This document shows, piece after piece, positions 36,201 to 45,414 of a DNA stretch of 64,000 bases. Both the position numbers and the translations under genes were made by a program. Every line of letters begins with the position of its first letter. Positions within the stretch are counted from its first letter, which is position 1. Where the stretch lies: NCBI RefSeq assembly GCF_021545335.1, contig NZ_CP089312.1, positions 5,952,001 to 6,016,000 of the forward strand, given 5' to 3'. Under the pieces are notes generated by a model, which was given only the letters and a program-made list of their open reading frames with translations, had not been told where the DNA came from and did no database searches. Source of the DNA: Streptomyces sp. GQFP. Its GTDB lineage: Bacteria; Actinomycetota; Actinomycetes; Streptomycetales; Streptomycetaceae.

Positions 36201-39200
36201 GCGTATGCGGGGATGGTCGCGGAGTCGCTGACGTATCCGGATTCGGGGGCGTCGACGTCGGCGGACTGGTTGTCGCGGACGGTCAACTATCCGGATGCGC
36301 CGGTGCGGTTGGCTACGCGGGATCGGACGGACGGTCCGGATGTGGTGTCGGAGCGCGTGACGCTGGGTGCCGTCAAGACGGTGACCAAGTCGTCGGGCAC
36401 TCGGCCGGGCGACTCGGCGACGCTGCGGACGGTGCTGACGGAGACGGACTACGACGCGACGTACGGTCTGCCGACCGAGGTTCGGGAGTTCGGGGACAAC
36501 GCGGCGTCGAAGACGACGGACGACTCGTGCACGCGCACGTCGTACGTGCACAACAACTCGACTGCCGTGGACGGCATCTTCCTGATCGGCCTGGTCAACA
36601 GGACGGTCACGACGACCGGTACGACCACTTGCTCGACGGACCTGTCGGCGTCGACGGCCTCGACGATGGTCACCGGCTCGCGTGTCTACTACGACGGTTC
36701 CACCGACCTGGGCGCGACGCCGACCAAGGGTCAGGTGACACGGACCGAGGTGCCTACGGGGCCGGGGACGGGCTGGGACACCACCAACCCCGAGTCGCGT
36801 ACGACGTACGACGAGTTCGGCCGGGTGACCAAGGTCGTCGACCCGACCGGGCTGACGAACACCACGGCCTACACGCCGGGCTCAGGTCAGGTCTACGAGA
36901 TCAAGACGGTCAATGGCACCAAGGCTGACAGCAGTGGTGCGGAAACCGGCCTCATCACCACCACCAAGGTGGAGCCCGGCCGCGGCGCGACGCTGACTTC
37001 GACGGACCCCAACAGCCGCGTCACGTCGTACGCGTACGACCCGCTGGGCCGCACCACGGCCGCCTGGGGCCCGACCCAGTCGGCCACGGACGACCCCGAC
37101 GCGCGATACACGTACAACACGGTCGAGGGCAAGCCGGTATCAGTGGTCACCGAGGCGCTGAAGGACAACCCCAGCAGCGCGTCCGGTGACGCGACCTACA
37201 CCACCTCCACCGCGATCTACGACGGTCTGGGCCGTGAACGGCAGTCCCAGACCCCGGCGGTGGGCGGCGGCAAGCTGATCACCGACACGTTCCACAACGC
37301 GGCCGGCCAGGTCAGCTTCACCCGCAACGCCTACTACATGGCGGGCGCCCCCGGCGCCGACCTGATCGTCCCCGTCTCCGAGTCGGTCGTCCCCAACGCG
37401 ACCACCTACACGTACGACGGCCTGGGCCGCGTCCTCACCGTCACGCCCGTCCACCACTCCTTCCCGCAGACGGGCCTGGAGTACGAGGACGGCACCGCCA
37501 AGGTGAAGACCACGGACCGCCGCACCCGCTACCAGTACGGCCTCGACTACACGATCGTCCGCCAGCCTGAGGGCACTCCCGGCTCCCGGGTGTGGACGGA
37601 CACGTTGGGCCGCACGGTCCAGCAGGACACGTACAGCGACACGGCGCTGACCGAGGCCGGTGCGATCAGCACGACGTACGAGTACGACCAGCGCGGCGAC
37701 ATGACCAAGTCCACGGACGAGGCAGGTCACTTCCGCACCTGGACGTACGACGCCCTTGGCCGGGTAACCGACAGTACCGACCCGGACACCGGAGCCACGC
37801 ACACGACGTACGACGCGTACGGCCGAGTGGACACCGCGAAGGACGGCCGCGGCCAGACAGTCACCTACAGCTACGAGCGCTTCCACCGGGTGTCGGAGAT
37901 CAAGTCGACCCCGGCGGGCTCCACTTCGGGTACGACGGTCCAGTCGTACGTGTACGACTCGGCGCCCGGCGGCAAGGGCCAGCTGGCGTCGGCCACCCGT
38001 TACAACGACGGCGGCAAGGCGTACAAGACGTCGATCGCCGGCTACACGGCGGACTACCAGCCGACGTCGATGACACTGACGTTGCCCGACGGCACGACCT
38101 CGGGTACGACTGCGGACGGCTTCAAGACCAACTACACGTACGACTACACGTACAACGACGACGGTCAGCTGGAGAAGTACACCTCCCCGGAGGTGGGCGG
38201 CCTCAGCGCCGAGTCCGTCATCACGCGCTACAACGAGGCCGGCCTGCCGACCACGGTCTCCGGGCAGGACTGGTACGTCGCCGAGACGTCCTACTCGCCC
38301 TACGGCCAGGTGATGCGCTCCACGGTGGGCGAGGTCGGCCACCGGGTCTGGCAGGACAACTCTTTCGACGAGTCCACCGGCGAACTGCTCACGAGCAAGC
38401 TCGTCCGGGAAAACATCGGTGACACGGGCGTCGTCCCCGATCACACGGTGAGCACGCGCGCCTATTCCTACGACCCGTCGGGCAATATCCTGTCGGTCGC
38501 GGACAAGCTCGGCTCGGGCACCACGGCCACCACCGACCAGCAGTGCTTCACGTACGACACGCTCGGTCAGCTGAAGACGGCATGGACGACTCCGAGCGGC
38601 AAAGCCTGCACCGCCTCCGGCAAGTCGACGGCCGAGCCGGTGTATTCGGACGGCACCATCAATGTCTCGTCGAACTACGACGGTTACTGGCAGTCGTACA
38701 CGTACGACGTGTTGGGCAACCGGAAGTCGAAGACGGTCCACAAGGCGGACCCGACGGTCACGTCCGGGGTGGTCGACACCAAGAACGACGTGGTCACCGA
38801 CTACAACTACGGCAAGAGCGACGACACGACGGTCAAGAACGACCAGCCGCACACCCTGACGTCGTACGACACCACGTACAAGACGGCGGCCGGGGCCGAG
38901 GTCAAGACCCGCTCGACGCAGACGTACGACGCGGCGGGCAACCTGACGAACCGCACCACGGGCGGCGACACCGAGCAGGGCCTGACCTGGACGTGGGACG
39001 GGCAGATCGAGTCGGTGACGGGCTTCGGTCCGGATGGCTCCGGGCCTTGGCTGGGCACGTCCGACATGTGCATGGACCTCGCGGGCGGCAACCCCGTAGC
39101 CGGCGGCATCATCCAGATCTACGTGTGCAACGCGTCCAAGGCGCAGAACTTCCGCCTTGAGGCGCTGGACGCCGACAACAACGGCACGGTCGAGGACAAG

Positions 39201-41471
39201 ACCATCGGGCAGTTCGTCGTCGCGGGCGCCTGTGCCCAGCCGACGAGTGCGGCGGCGGGAGCGGCGGTCCAGGTCCAGCCCTGCGACAAGACAGTGGCAA
39301 CACAGCACTGGCAGGCCCTGGACACGGGTCTGCTCAAGCTCGTGGGCACCACCCTGTGCATGAACGCCCCGTCCACCGCGAACAGCACCGACCTGGTCCT
39401 GGCGACCTGCTCGGCGTCCGCGACCGGTCAGGTGTTCAAGCCGGCCTCGAAGACGACGTACGTGTACGACGCCCTCGGTAACCGCGTGCTGGAGCGTTCG
39501 ACCTCCGGTGCGGTTCTGCACCTGCCCGACACGACTGTCTCCCTGACGGTCTCGGGCAAGCTCCGCTCGGCCGAGCGCGTCTACGGCCACGGCGGCGCCC
39601 CGACGGTGACGCGCTACCGCGAGGCGTCCTCCGCGACCGGATCCAGCGAGCAGCTGTTCGCCCAGGCGGTCGACCACAACGGCACCCCGCTGGCCGAGGT
39701 CCGGTTGGACGGCGGCCAGGCGGTGCGCATCACCAAGAAGGACCCGTGGGGCGAGGAACGCAAGGGGTATACCCCGGCGCGCTCACGCACGACGTTCGCG
39801 ACGGGTGACGACGATAAGGCCGCGGGCCTGGTTCACCTCGGAGCGCGGGAGTACGACCCGGCGACCGGCCGCTTCATCTCGGCGGACCCGGTCCTGGACG
39901 AGAGCGACCCGCTCCAGGCGAACGGCTACTCCTACGCGAACAACAACCCAGTCACGCACTCCGACCCGTCCGGTCTGACGTCGTCGGCATCGAGCTTCGA
40001 CGCGTCGATCGCGGCGCTGGAGAGCCAGATCGCCGAGTACCAGCGCACCCTGTCGGTCTCGATCGGCGACGTGATCCTGTCGGTCGGCTGGGCGGTGTTC
40101 AAGGAGTTCATCGGCTGGAACGACGTGGTCGGCTGCTTCTCCCAGGGCGACCTGTGGGCCTGCGGCAGTCTCCTGATGGACGCGATTCCGTGGACGAGCG
40201 TCTTCTCCAAGGGCAAGAAGATGTGGCGGGCCTTCAACGCCACGTTGAGTGCGGTGAAGGCGTGGAAGGCGGCCAAGGCCGCCGCGGAAATCGGCCTGAA
40301 GGCGGCCAAGGCGGCCAAGGCCGCGCTGATCAAGGCGAAGAAGGCGGCAGAGGCGGCTGCGGCCGAAGCCAAACGCAAGGCGAGAGCGGCAGCGAAGGCT
40401 GCGGCTGAGGCTGCGAAGAAGAAGTCTCATACCGGGTCGAAGGGCGCGCGGGGTAATGCGCCGCAGGTCCAGGCCCGCAAGACGGCCCAGCAGAAGGGGT
40501 CGTCCGGCGGAGGGCGCGCGGAGTCCAAGTCCGGTGGGAAGCGAGGCGATTCGGGCCGGGACGACTCGGGTGGCGGGTCCGACGGAAAGTCGGACTCCGA
40601 CGGCGGCTCGGGCGAAGGCTCTGGTGGTAACACGGAGGAAGGCTGCCTGAGGAACAGCTTCACACCGGACACCCGGGTTCTGATGGCCGACGGTTCCACC
40701 AAGGCGATCAAGGACGTCGAGGCCGGCGACAAGGTGCTGGCGACCGACCCGGAGACCGGAGAGACGCGGGTCGAGACGGTTACCGCCGAGATCAAGGGCC
40801 AGGGCGTCAAGCATCTGGTGACCGTCACCATCGACATCGACGGCAAGAATGGCTCGAAGACGGCCGAGGTCACCGCGACCGACCGCCACCCCTTCTGGGT
40901 CGCCGAACTCGGTGTGTGGGCCAACGCGACCGACCTTGAATCCGGCCAGTGGCTCCGGACCAGCGCCGGTACGCGTGTCCAGGTCACCGCGGTCCAGCGC
41001 TGGACCGCGTTGGATGCCACGGTCCACAACCTCAGCGTCAGTGACCTGCACACGTACTACGTGCTCGCAGGTGCCATGCCGGTCCTCGTACACAACTGTG
41101 ATCTCGACGTCATCCGGACCGGCCAGCAGTTGGAACACAATCGCGCGGCCATGAACATCAACGGCCGGGACGGTTTCAGCGGGGTCTACGACCCGGACAG
41201 CGGTCGCGTGGCCATGGCGCTCAGCGGAGGGCCGAACGCTCTGGTGGACCGCTTCGGCGGGCACGGCATGATCAATGACAATGCCTTCAACGGATCGAGA
41301 AGGTCGGTCGGATTCGTTGCCATCCTGCAAGAGGACGGTGGAATCCTGATGAAGTGGAACTCTGTGAGTGTGAACGTGAGGAACTTCGGTGATCGGCCCG
41401 CACCCATGGAGCACCGTCAGGCGATCATGGATGAGGTCGCGCGGATCACTGGACTGTCGGTAAGGACATGA
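33204..41471 (+). CDS. Giant Sec-exported Rhs/YD-repeat polymorphic toxin with lectin and Hint domains
   Basis: ATG 33204 with GGGAGAGG upstream; 2755 aa. The signal peptide is at about residues 25-50 (GVVAAVFLALNVASLQGAVA). A beta-rich N-terminal part precedes YD/Rhs repeats (from about 1050 to 2240, phrases such as YTYDGLGRVLTV). A ricin-type beta-trefoil with C-MDL, QNF and HWQ phrases interrupts them at about 1945-2080. The Rhs core end reads GAREYDPATGRFISADP. An Ala/Lys-rich helix follows (2350-2420). A Hint domain runs from C2481 to H2630-N-C. The last 123 residues are the toxin tip, which I do not recognise. The Rhs shell would encapsulate the tip and the Hint domain release it. The immunity candidate overlaps by 4 bp. 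Confidence 0.92.
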   Translation: MRGGLSWCGKGWLTERTSRDRLFRRRARLGVVAAVFLALNVASLQGAVAFGPDNDARTTVELDELQATDAVPVDETKTDKLEQLEAPALEKLTDYAPAAVVQVPEAVDVTAPVADVTAGGTPKPVAASTDGTLTVGVTAPDGATQAQADSLEGAWNVTVEPEADAVAAGTQGVMLQIDAPDTATGDAVIQIDATRFAETYSAQWLDRLSFALMPACYATTPELEECSTGVPVTTEVERTTDEVTVSVDAGGDDSGSEADPGEDTATDETSDSTDTTKDIQETLLNLTVDTAALASVSTATSTSASTAASTDEGSANSAVWRGESATGVQQVADSAGGLLVGTSYGAGSGGDFAATPLSSAGTWSQGGSSGAFTYAYTMAGPQVPSGPSPNVTLSYNSQSSDGRTSGTNNQVSWIGEGWDYNPGAITRTFVGCAADTADANNDKHFTGDQCWGSNNAVLTLNGTTTELVYDDDDEVWKTSRGDNTRVELLDAADYKRIVKDPDASSNNGDNNGEFWRVTTSDGTQYYFGMNRLPGWTSGKEETKSVLNVPVAGNHSSDPCYATKFEDSFCDQGWRFQLDYVVDLNDNAMSLWWHKETNAYAKNNKEAKAVEYDRAGYLSRIDYGQRADALFSAEPLGRMKFTAQERCFEKDGDNTWDCSNTSFDSKQSYLTRPWFDTPADLACKTNTKCSTYAPTFWSRKRLATVTACAQREQGVKLTEYNSADDTGSRNACGIDDSTYGTTALSKVDSWSLAQSFPWGLTGEYTALWLESITRTGYAVDGSTERLNPVIFGRNKLVLPNRVKKATGDTDPLFGRLRIQDVVSEYGGRTHVTYKAPEGACATGTDFPAVDKNTLRCYPAYWHADGELTDNRISWFHKYVVESITEYPQLADATDVTTTYEYDTDTSNKTVGALWAKNQAEFSRPKTRTWDDWRGYPVITTISGVPSAPDGSVASKSVTRYFRGMSDDVLDDSTPKDSSDDVKRSFKVQDVTGADIADDRKAYAGMVAESLTYPDSGASTSADWLSRTVNYPDAPVRLATRDRTDGPDVVSERVTLGAVKTVTKSSGTRPGDSATLRTVLTETDYDATYGLPTEVREFGDNAASKTTDDSCTRTSYVHNNSTAVDGIFLIGLVNRTVTTTGTTTCSTDLSASTASTMVTGSRVYYDGSTDLGATPTKGQVTRTEVPTGPGTGWDTTNPESRTTYDEFGRVTKVVDPTGLTNTTAYTPGSGQVYEIKTVNGTKADSSGAETGLITTTKVEPGRGATLTSTDPNSRVTSYAYDPLGRTTAAWGPTQSATDDPDARYTYNTVEGKPVSVVTEALKDNPSSASGDATYTTSTAIYDGLGRERQSQTPAVGGGKLITDTFHNAAGQVSFTRNAYYMAGAPGADLIVPVSESVVPNATTYTYDGLGRVLTVTPVHHSFPQTGLEYEDGTAKVKTTDRRTRYQYGLDYTIVRQPEGTPGSRVWTDTLGRTVQQDTYSDTALTEAGAISTTYEYDQRGDMTKSTDEAGHFRTWTYDALGRVTDSTDPDTGATHTTYDAYGRVDTAKDGRGQTVTYSYERFHRVSEIKSTPAGSTSGTTVQSYVYDSAPGGKGQLASATRYNDGGKAYKTSIAGYTADYQPTSMTLTLPDGTTSGTTADGFKTNYTYDYTYNDDGQLEKYTSPEVGGLSAESVITRYNEAGLPTTVSGQDWYVAETSYSPYGQVMRSTVGEVGHRVWQDNSFDESTGELLTSKLVRENIGDTGVVPDHTVSTRAYSYDPSGNILSVADKLGSGTTATTDQQCFTYDTLGQLKTAWTTPSGKACTASGKSTAEPVYSDGTINVSSNYDGYWQSYTYDVLGNRKSKTVHKADPTVTSGVVDTKNDVVTDYNYGKSDDTTVKNDQPHTLTSYDTTYKTAAGAEVKTRSTQTYDAAGNLTNRTTGGDTEQGLTWTWDGQIESVTGFGPDGSGPWLGTSDMCMDLAGGNPVAGGIIQIYVCNASKAQNFRLEALDADNNGTVEDKTIGQFVVAGACAQPTSAAAGAAVQVQPCDKTVATQHWQALDTGLLKLVGTTLCMNAPSTANSTDLVLATCSASATGQVFKPASKTTYVYDALGNRVLERSTSGAVLHLPDTTVSLTVSGKLRSAERVYGHGGAPTVTRYREASSATGSSEQLFAQAVDHNGTPLAEVRLDGGQAVRITKKDPWGEERKGYTPARSRTTFATGDDDKAAGLVHLGAREYDPATGRFISADPVLDESDPLQANGYSYANNNPVTHSDPSGLTSSASSFDASIAALESQIAEYQRTLSVSIGDVILSVGWAVFKEFIGWNDVVGCFSQGDLWACGSLLMDAIPWTSVFSKGKKMWRAFNATLSAVKAWKAAKAAAEIGLKAAKAAKAALIKAKKAAEAAAAEAKRKARAAAKAAAEAAKKKSHTGSKGARGNAPQVQARKTAQQKGSSGGGRAESKSGGKRGDSGRDDSGGGSDGKSDSDGGSGEGSGGNTEEGCLRNSFTPDTRVLMADGSTKAIKDVEAGDKVLATDPETGETRVETVTAEIKGQGVKHLVTVTIDIDGKNGSKTAEVTATDRHPFWVAELGVWANATDLESGQWLRTSAGTRVQVTAVQRWTALDATVHNLSVSDLHTYYVLAGAMPVLVHNCDLDVIRTGQQLEHNRAAMNINGRDGFSGVYDPDSGRVAMALSGGPNALVDRFGGHGMINDNAFNGSRRSVGFVAILQEDGGILMKWNSVSVNVRNFGDRPAPMEHRQAIMDEVARITGLSVRT

Positions 41472-41875
41472 GTGAGAAGAGCTCGGTCGAGGTAGGCGGA
41501 CTGGTTCTGCCGGAAGCCCTCGTGCATGCCGTGCGCGAGGGCGGGTGGACCCGTCCGAAGAACGTCGAGACCCTCCGGCGAGTCTTTGGTGACGAGCCGG
41601 ACGGGCCGATGTTCTACGACCTGCCGTCGATGCTCCGGCAGAACGTGACCTTCCAGGCATCCTCTCCCGGCGAGGTCTATGGAGAGGTCTCGGAGTCCAG
41701 CGTCGGAGTACTTCCGGCTAAGGCGGTTCTCGTAGGCGACCTCGGTGCCGACATGCCCATCGCGCTGGACTATCGCGGCAGCCCAGGAAGCCCACGAGTG
41801 ATCTATCTGGGTCCCTCAGGTTGGGTCGAAGTGGCTCCGAACGTTGAAGCCTTGCTGGCAGAACTTGGCGCGTAG
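41468..41875 (+). CDS. Candidate immunity protein (SUKH-like)
   Basis: 135 aa; the ATG overlaps the Rhs stop (ATGA), which is typical of toxin-immunity coupling. The beginning LPEALVHAVREGGWTRP and the end KAVLVGDLGADMPIALDYRG then VIYLGPSGWVEVAPNVEALL recall the SMI1/KNR4 (SUKH) superfamily, where a GDLG-type turn and a closing W-x-x-V-A helix are usual. SUKH proteins neutralise many different toxins by direct binding. There is no signal peptide, so it should protect the producing cell from inside. The SUKH assignment is by eye and not certain; the immunity role rests mainly on position. Confidence 0.75.
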   Translation: MSEKSSVEVGGLVLPEALVHAVREGGWTRPKNVETLRRVFGDEPDGPMFYDLPSMLRQNVTFQASSPGEVYGEVSESSVGVLPAKAVLVGDLGADMPIALDYRGSPGSPRVIYLGPSGWVEVAPNVEALLAELGA

Positions 41876-41908
41876 GAGCCAAACAGTCGCACATGGTCGG
41901 CGGTTGGT

Positions 41909-42487
41909 TCAGGCACGCTGAAGCGTTCGGATCCCGGCACGCACCTGGGCCGCACGGGCCCTCACAGTGGGATCGGGTCGGTGCGCCGACTGCCCGATCC
42001 CTCCAGTCTCGCTCCCGTCCCGGCCACGGCACCCCCGGCAGAGCCCACCGGGCAGCGCCTCCGGCCGCCCCGGCACCCCACAGTCGGTGCACTCCATCAG
42101 CAGGGAGCGCCGGGGCCCGGGAGTCGGCGGTACGACAGCCCGCTCGGGCGGCATCTTGTCGAGCAGCCGCCGCTGAACGAACGCCCGGGGCGAGTGGACG
42201 CGGTCCGGAAGCCCGGCGAGGAGAGCGTGGGTGAGGTGCTCGGGGGACGCGCCCCGGGTCATCCAGTCGGCGGCCAGCTGTTCCAGAGCCGCGCAGTCAA
42301 CGGCGGACAGAACGAGACGGGGCTCCTGGAGGCCGAGCCGGGCGAGGGTGTCGTACGCGGCGGAAGGGCCCGAACCCCTGTCGGGGCGCGGCGAGTTGGT
42401 GTCCCGGGGTGGTAGGTGGCCGGAGGCTTCCGGGTCTTCGTCTGCGGCCGGGGGCTTCTGAACGTCTGTCTTCTCCGGGGTCGCCAT
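41909..42487 (-). CDS. Zinc-finger-tailed protein of unknown function
   Basis: 192 aa. A disordered N terminus (to about 45) is followed by a helical region YDTLARLGLQEPRLVLSAVD with HALLAGLPDRVHSPRAFVQR, and then a Cys-rich segment MECTDCGVPGRPEALPGGLC with GCRG. The CxxC...CxxC arrangement suggests one zinc. This type of protein is frequent in Streptomyces beside small MarR-like winged-helix genes, as here (gene at 42557-42922, same strand, upstream). A DNA-binding or plasmid-replication-like role is possible. It converges with the immunity gene. Confidence 0.7.
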   Translation of the reverse strand: MATPEKTDVQKPPAADEDPEASGHLPPRDTNSPRPDRGSGPSAAYDTLARLGLQEPRLVLSAVDCAALEQLAADWMTRGASPEHLTHALLAGLPDRVHSPRAFVQRRLLDKMPPERAVVPPTPGPRRSLLMECTDCGVPGRPEALPGGLCRGCRGRDGSETGGIGQSAHRPDPTVRARAAQVRAGIRTLQRA

Positions 42488-42556
42488 GGCCGTCCCGGGG
42501 ACCGCGTCACCTTTCAGGAAGTCGGCCCACCATTCGTTGTCACGTGCGGTACGCGA

Positions 42557-42922
42557 TCAGTAGGTGTGGAAGACCCACCGGGTGCCGCTCGCCCCCTCAC
42601 CGGACGGGACCTTGCTGCGCACCCGACGCAGATGCCCGGCCGCGCCGAGTTCGTTGAGGGTGGTGCGCACGGCCGCCTGGCCGTAGAGGGGCTGTGCCTT
42701 GGCGATGGTCTTGGCGTCCATGGCCGCGTTCTCGCAGAGCCGGTCGAACAGGCTCGCGAGGTAGGCGGCGCGGGCCGGGAGATGGGCGAAGTCGCCCTTC
42801 CGGGGCGGCGACTGGTCCGGCGCGGAGCGCTTGCCGTAGCCGGGTTTGGCCAGGGGATGGGCTGCGGGGTCGGGCGGGGCAGCGATAAAGTCGTCGTAAG
42901 CCACGAGATCACTCCATGTCAT
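42557..42922 (-). CDS. Small winged-helix (MarR-like) regulator
   Basis: 121 aa. Residues about 45-115 look like a winged helix: RAAYLASLFDRLCENAAMD, then AAVRTTLNELGAAGHLRRV, then a wing ending in GTRWVFHTY. No dimer-forming helices of full-size MarR proteins are visible, so it is a minimal member. It lies 69 bp upstream of the zinc-finger gene in the same direction, so the two are likely one operon. Target unknown. Another frame over the same bases is open but lacks coding style. Confidence 0.7.
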   Translation of the reverse strand: MTWSDLVAYDDFIAAPPDPAAHPLAKPGYGKRSAPDQSPPRKGDFAHLPARAAYLASLFDRLCENAAMDAKTIAKAQPLYGQAAVRTTLNELGAAGHLRRVRSKVPSGEGASGTRWVFHTY

Positions 42923-43279
42923 GGGATCTTGTCGGTCAGACCCCGGCGGGTGTTGGTAGCACCCGACCGGGATTGTTTGCTCCCGCGAACGCTAGACGGT
43001 CACCACGGCAAGTCGCAAGCCGGTCACGAAGAGTCACATCCGCTGGTATGGGCGGCAGTTGAGGCGCGGGCGCGGCCCGCGCCAAGACCGGGGGAGGGTG
43101 GGAGGGTGGGTTCAACTTCCCGCCCATTTAATACAAAAGGGGCTCGGATCTCGGCGCCTGGAGCTTGGGGCTCAGGCTTCGCTGAGTTGCGGGTGCGAGG
43201 GGGGAGGGGGATGGCGCGGGCCTCGACCTCGGGCACGGGAACCCGGGCCCTGAACTCCGAGCCCCGAGGGCTTCTCCCG
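42923..43279. other. Non-coding stretch
   Basis: 357 bp with no supported gene. It contains a purine-rich run (GGGGGAGGGTGGGAGGGTGGG near 43090) and a short AT-rich island TTTAATACAAAAGG (43126-43139) unlike the surroundings, which may be a promoter for the small winged-helix gene or recombination scar. Confidence 0.5.
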
Positions 43280-43861
43280 TCAGCTTCGCTTCTCCCCAAG
43301 CGCCGCCCGCAACCAGTCCAGAGACCCCGTCGCCAACACCGCGTCGGCGAGTTCATTGGCCGACTTCGTGACGAGCCGCCCCCGGCTGTTGTCGATCCAC
43401 CGCTGCGCGTTCTCGTACCCCTGGGCCTTGTACTCGACCCCCTGGATCATGCACTCCAGCTTGTCGGCGTCCCGGGCGCAGATCGCCTCCGGGGACTCCT
43501 TGGCCTCGTACTCCGCGACGATCTCCCGCACCGCCGAGGCCAACACCTCGGGCATGCCCGCGACTTGGTCGGCGGTGACGGCCTGTGGGTCCGCGTCCGA
43601 GGAGTACTTCTTGCCGAGGTGGTTCACGTCGCCGGTACGGGTCTCCTGCGAGTCGTGCCACACCGCCAGAAGCGCCGCCTGCGCAGGGTCGGCGCCTTCG
43701 AGCTTCGCGATGATCGTCGCCAGCAGCGCGGTACGCCAGGAGTGCTCGGCCACCGACTCGGGGTCGCGTACGCCGGCCATCCACCACCCGGTGCGCTTGG
43801 TCTGCTTCAGCGTGCCCGCCTCGTACAGGAACCGCGCCACCGCGGACAGGTCCTCAGCCAC
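43280..43861 (-). CDS. HD-domain hydrolase, 5'-deoxynucleotidase YfbR-like
   Basis: GTG 43861 with GAGAGGAG upstream; 193 aa. The metal motif is intact: SVAEHSWRTALLATII supplies the first His, LAVWHDSQETRTGD the HD pair and nearby acid, and ARDADKLECMIQG the distant Asp. This layout matches the HD_3/YfbR group, which hydrolyses deoxynucleoside 5'-monophosphates using a divalent metal in the cytoplasm. It follows the TPR-type regulator gene by 142 bp on the same strand and could belong to the same nucleotide-related locus. Confidence 0.85.
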   Translation of the reverse strand: MAEDLSAVARFLYEAGTLKQTKRTGWWMAGVRDPESVAEHSWRTALLATIIAKLEGADPAQAALLAVWHDSQETRTGDVNHLGKKYSSDADPQAVTADQVAGMPEVLASAVREIVAEYEAKESPEAICARDADKLECMIQGVEYKAQGYENAQRWIDNSRGRLVTKSANELADAVLATGSLDWLRAALGEKRS

Positions 43862-44003
43862 CGTCGGACTCCTCTCTCATGCCTCGGCGAGGCAGATTGT
43901 CGACTGGATGCTCTTCAACTTCGGGCCATCCAACATCACGAGCGCCCCGCCGACAGTTGTCGTCGACGCCACCTGAACTGCCGCCGCCCGGCACGGGATC
44001 CCG

Positions 44004-45389
44004 TCAGGCCCCGAGTACGTCCATGAGGTGGTCGTCAAGGTCGGTCACCCACTCCTCCCGCCGCCACGGCCGTAGCTCCCGCCGCGCTCGCCCAAGCCGG
44101 ATCGCGGGCACCCGGCCGCCCGTCGCCGTCGCCGTCGCCCCGCTCACGCACTCGTGCAGCAGATCGGCGGCGGCCCTCGGTTCCCCGAGGCGGATGCGGG
44201 CGAGCGCCTGGTCGGTCCGGACGATCGCGCGCTGCACCTGCTCGCGCGGCGCGGAAAGTGCTGCCGCCGAGCGCGCGAACCGATCCTGTGCAACCGCCGC
44301 ATCACCGACGTACAACTCGCAGACGCCTTCGAAGCCACGGAGGTATGCGGCCGTGAACGAGGCCGGCGCGGGGTCGTCGGCGTGGTCGGCCTCGATGTCG
44401 TGCCACGCCAGTGCCAGCGCCCCCTGTGCCTGACGGTCCTGTCCGGCCCTGGCCGCGATCTCCGCTTGCAGGGCGTGTGCTCGTGCCCGTACGAGGACCG
44501 AGTCGCCCGACCCCGCCACCCGTACCGCGTCGTCGACGAGTTGGCGCGCGCCTTCGAGGCCCCGCGCGGAGTAGAGGGTGACCAGGGCGTGGCTCAGCTG
44601 GACGCCGGCCTGTCGCCACGGCTGGCCGAGCAGATTCGCCTCGCGGGTGGCCTCCGCGTACAGGGCGTGGGCCGCCGTGTCGTCGCGGGTCTCGAAGGCC
44701 AGCCGCCCGGCGAGAGTTGTCGCGGCCACCATGACTTCCCGCAGGTGGGGGAGGAGTGGTTCGGGGGTAGGTCCGGCGACAAGACGGCGGGCCGCCTCCA
44801 CTGCGGGGGCGAGCAGGAGTTGGAGACGCACCATCGGCAGCGAGCCCACTTCGGCGTTGACGTCGGACACGACGGACGCGAGCCCGGCGACCGTCCGGTC
44901 GTCCGCCTGCGCGGGGTCTGCCAGCGCGGTGGCGAGACCGGTTCGCAGACCCGGGGCGAGAAGCGCGAGCATGCCGCCACCGTCGTCGGTCGCGGTGCGG
45001 ACAACGAGGCTGCGCAGTTCACCGATCCGGCGCTCGCTCTCCCCGAAGAGGCCGAGCGCGTACAGGTACTCGGCGAAGTCGGAGCCCGCACCCAGGGAGA
45101 GACCGCCCCCGGGGGTTCGGGCGTAGAGATGCGCCAGGAGGAGCTGGTACCGCTCGTCCGGCATCGGCGCCTTCGTGGATTCCCAACGGGCCGCTGAGCG
45201 CTGGACGTTGACCATGCACGGGAGTCGGGGTTGGTGCAGGTCGTCGGCGATGCCGATCAGGGCGCGGGCGAGCCCGGCGAGCGACAGACCACGCCGGTGC
45301 CGCATCGCCTTCAACACGGCCGCCCCCGCAGCCCTGTCTGTGCCACCGTCCATGCCGTCCATGCCGTCCACGCCGTCCACGCCGTCCAT
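44004..45389 (-). CDS. XRE-like regulator with TPR-like helical repeats
   Basis: 461 aa. The first 16 residues are DG-repeats (MDGVDGVDGMDGMDGG) from 9-bp tandem repeats at 45345-45389. A helix-turn-helix-like part follows (LKAMRHRRGLSLAGLARALI) with an insertion, then VQRSAARWESTKAPMPDERY. Residues about 110-450 are all-alpha with TPR-like spacing. The last block, ELRPWRREEWVTDLDDHLMD, is the tail commonly seen in Streptomyces XRE-TPR regulators (also present in the gene at 61537). It lies 25 bp downstream of the SLOG gene in the same direction. Repeat number at the N terminus may vary between strains. Confidence 0.75.
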   Translation of the reverse strand: MDGVDGVDGMDGMDGGTDRAAGAAVLKAMRHRRGLSLAGLARALIGIADDLHQPRLPCMVNVQRSAARWESTKAPMPDERYQLLLAHLYARTPGGGLSLGAGSDFAEYLYALGLFGESERRIGELRSLVVRTATDDGGGMLALLAPGLRTGLATALADPAQADDRTVAGLASVVSDVNAEVGSLPMVRLQLLLAPAVEAARRLVAGPTPEPLLPHLREVMVAATTLAGRLAFETRDDTAAHALYAEATREANLLGQPWRQAGVQLSHALVTLYSARGLEGARQLVDDAVRVAGSGDSVLVRARAHALQAEIAARAGQDRQAQGALALAWHDIEADHADDPAPASFTAAYLRGFEGVCELYVGDAAVAQDRFARSAAALSAPREQVQRAIVRTDQALARIRLGEPRAAADLLHECVSGATATATGGRVPAIRLGRARRELRPWRREEWVTDLDDHLMDVLGA

Positions 45390-45414
45390 CCGTCCAGAGT
45401 GCGGCAGTTGGCGT

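Noticed and set aside
37140..39677. 845-aa minus-strand frame opposite the Rhs gene
   Set aside because: Antisense shadow rich in Arg, Val and Gly; no domain, while the plus strand has clear YD repeats.
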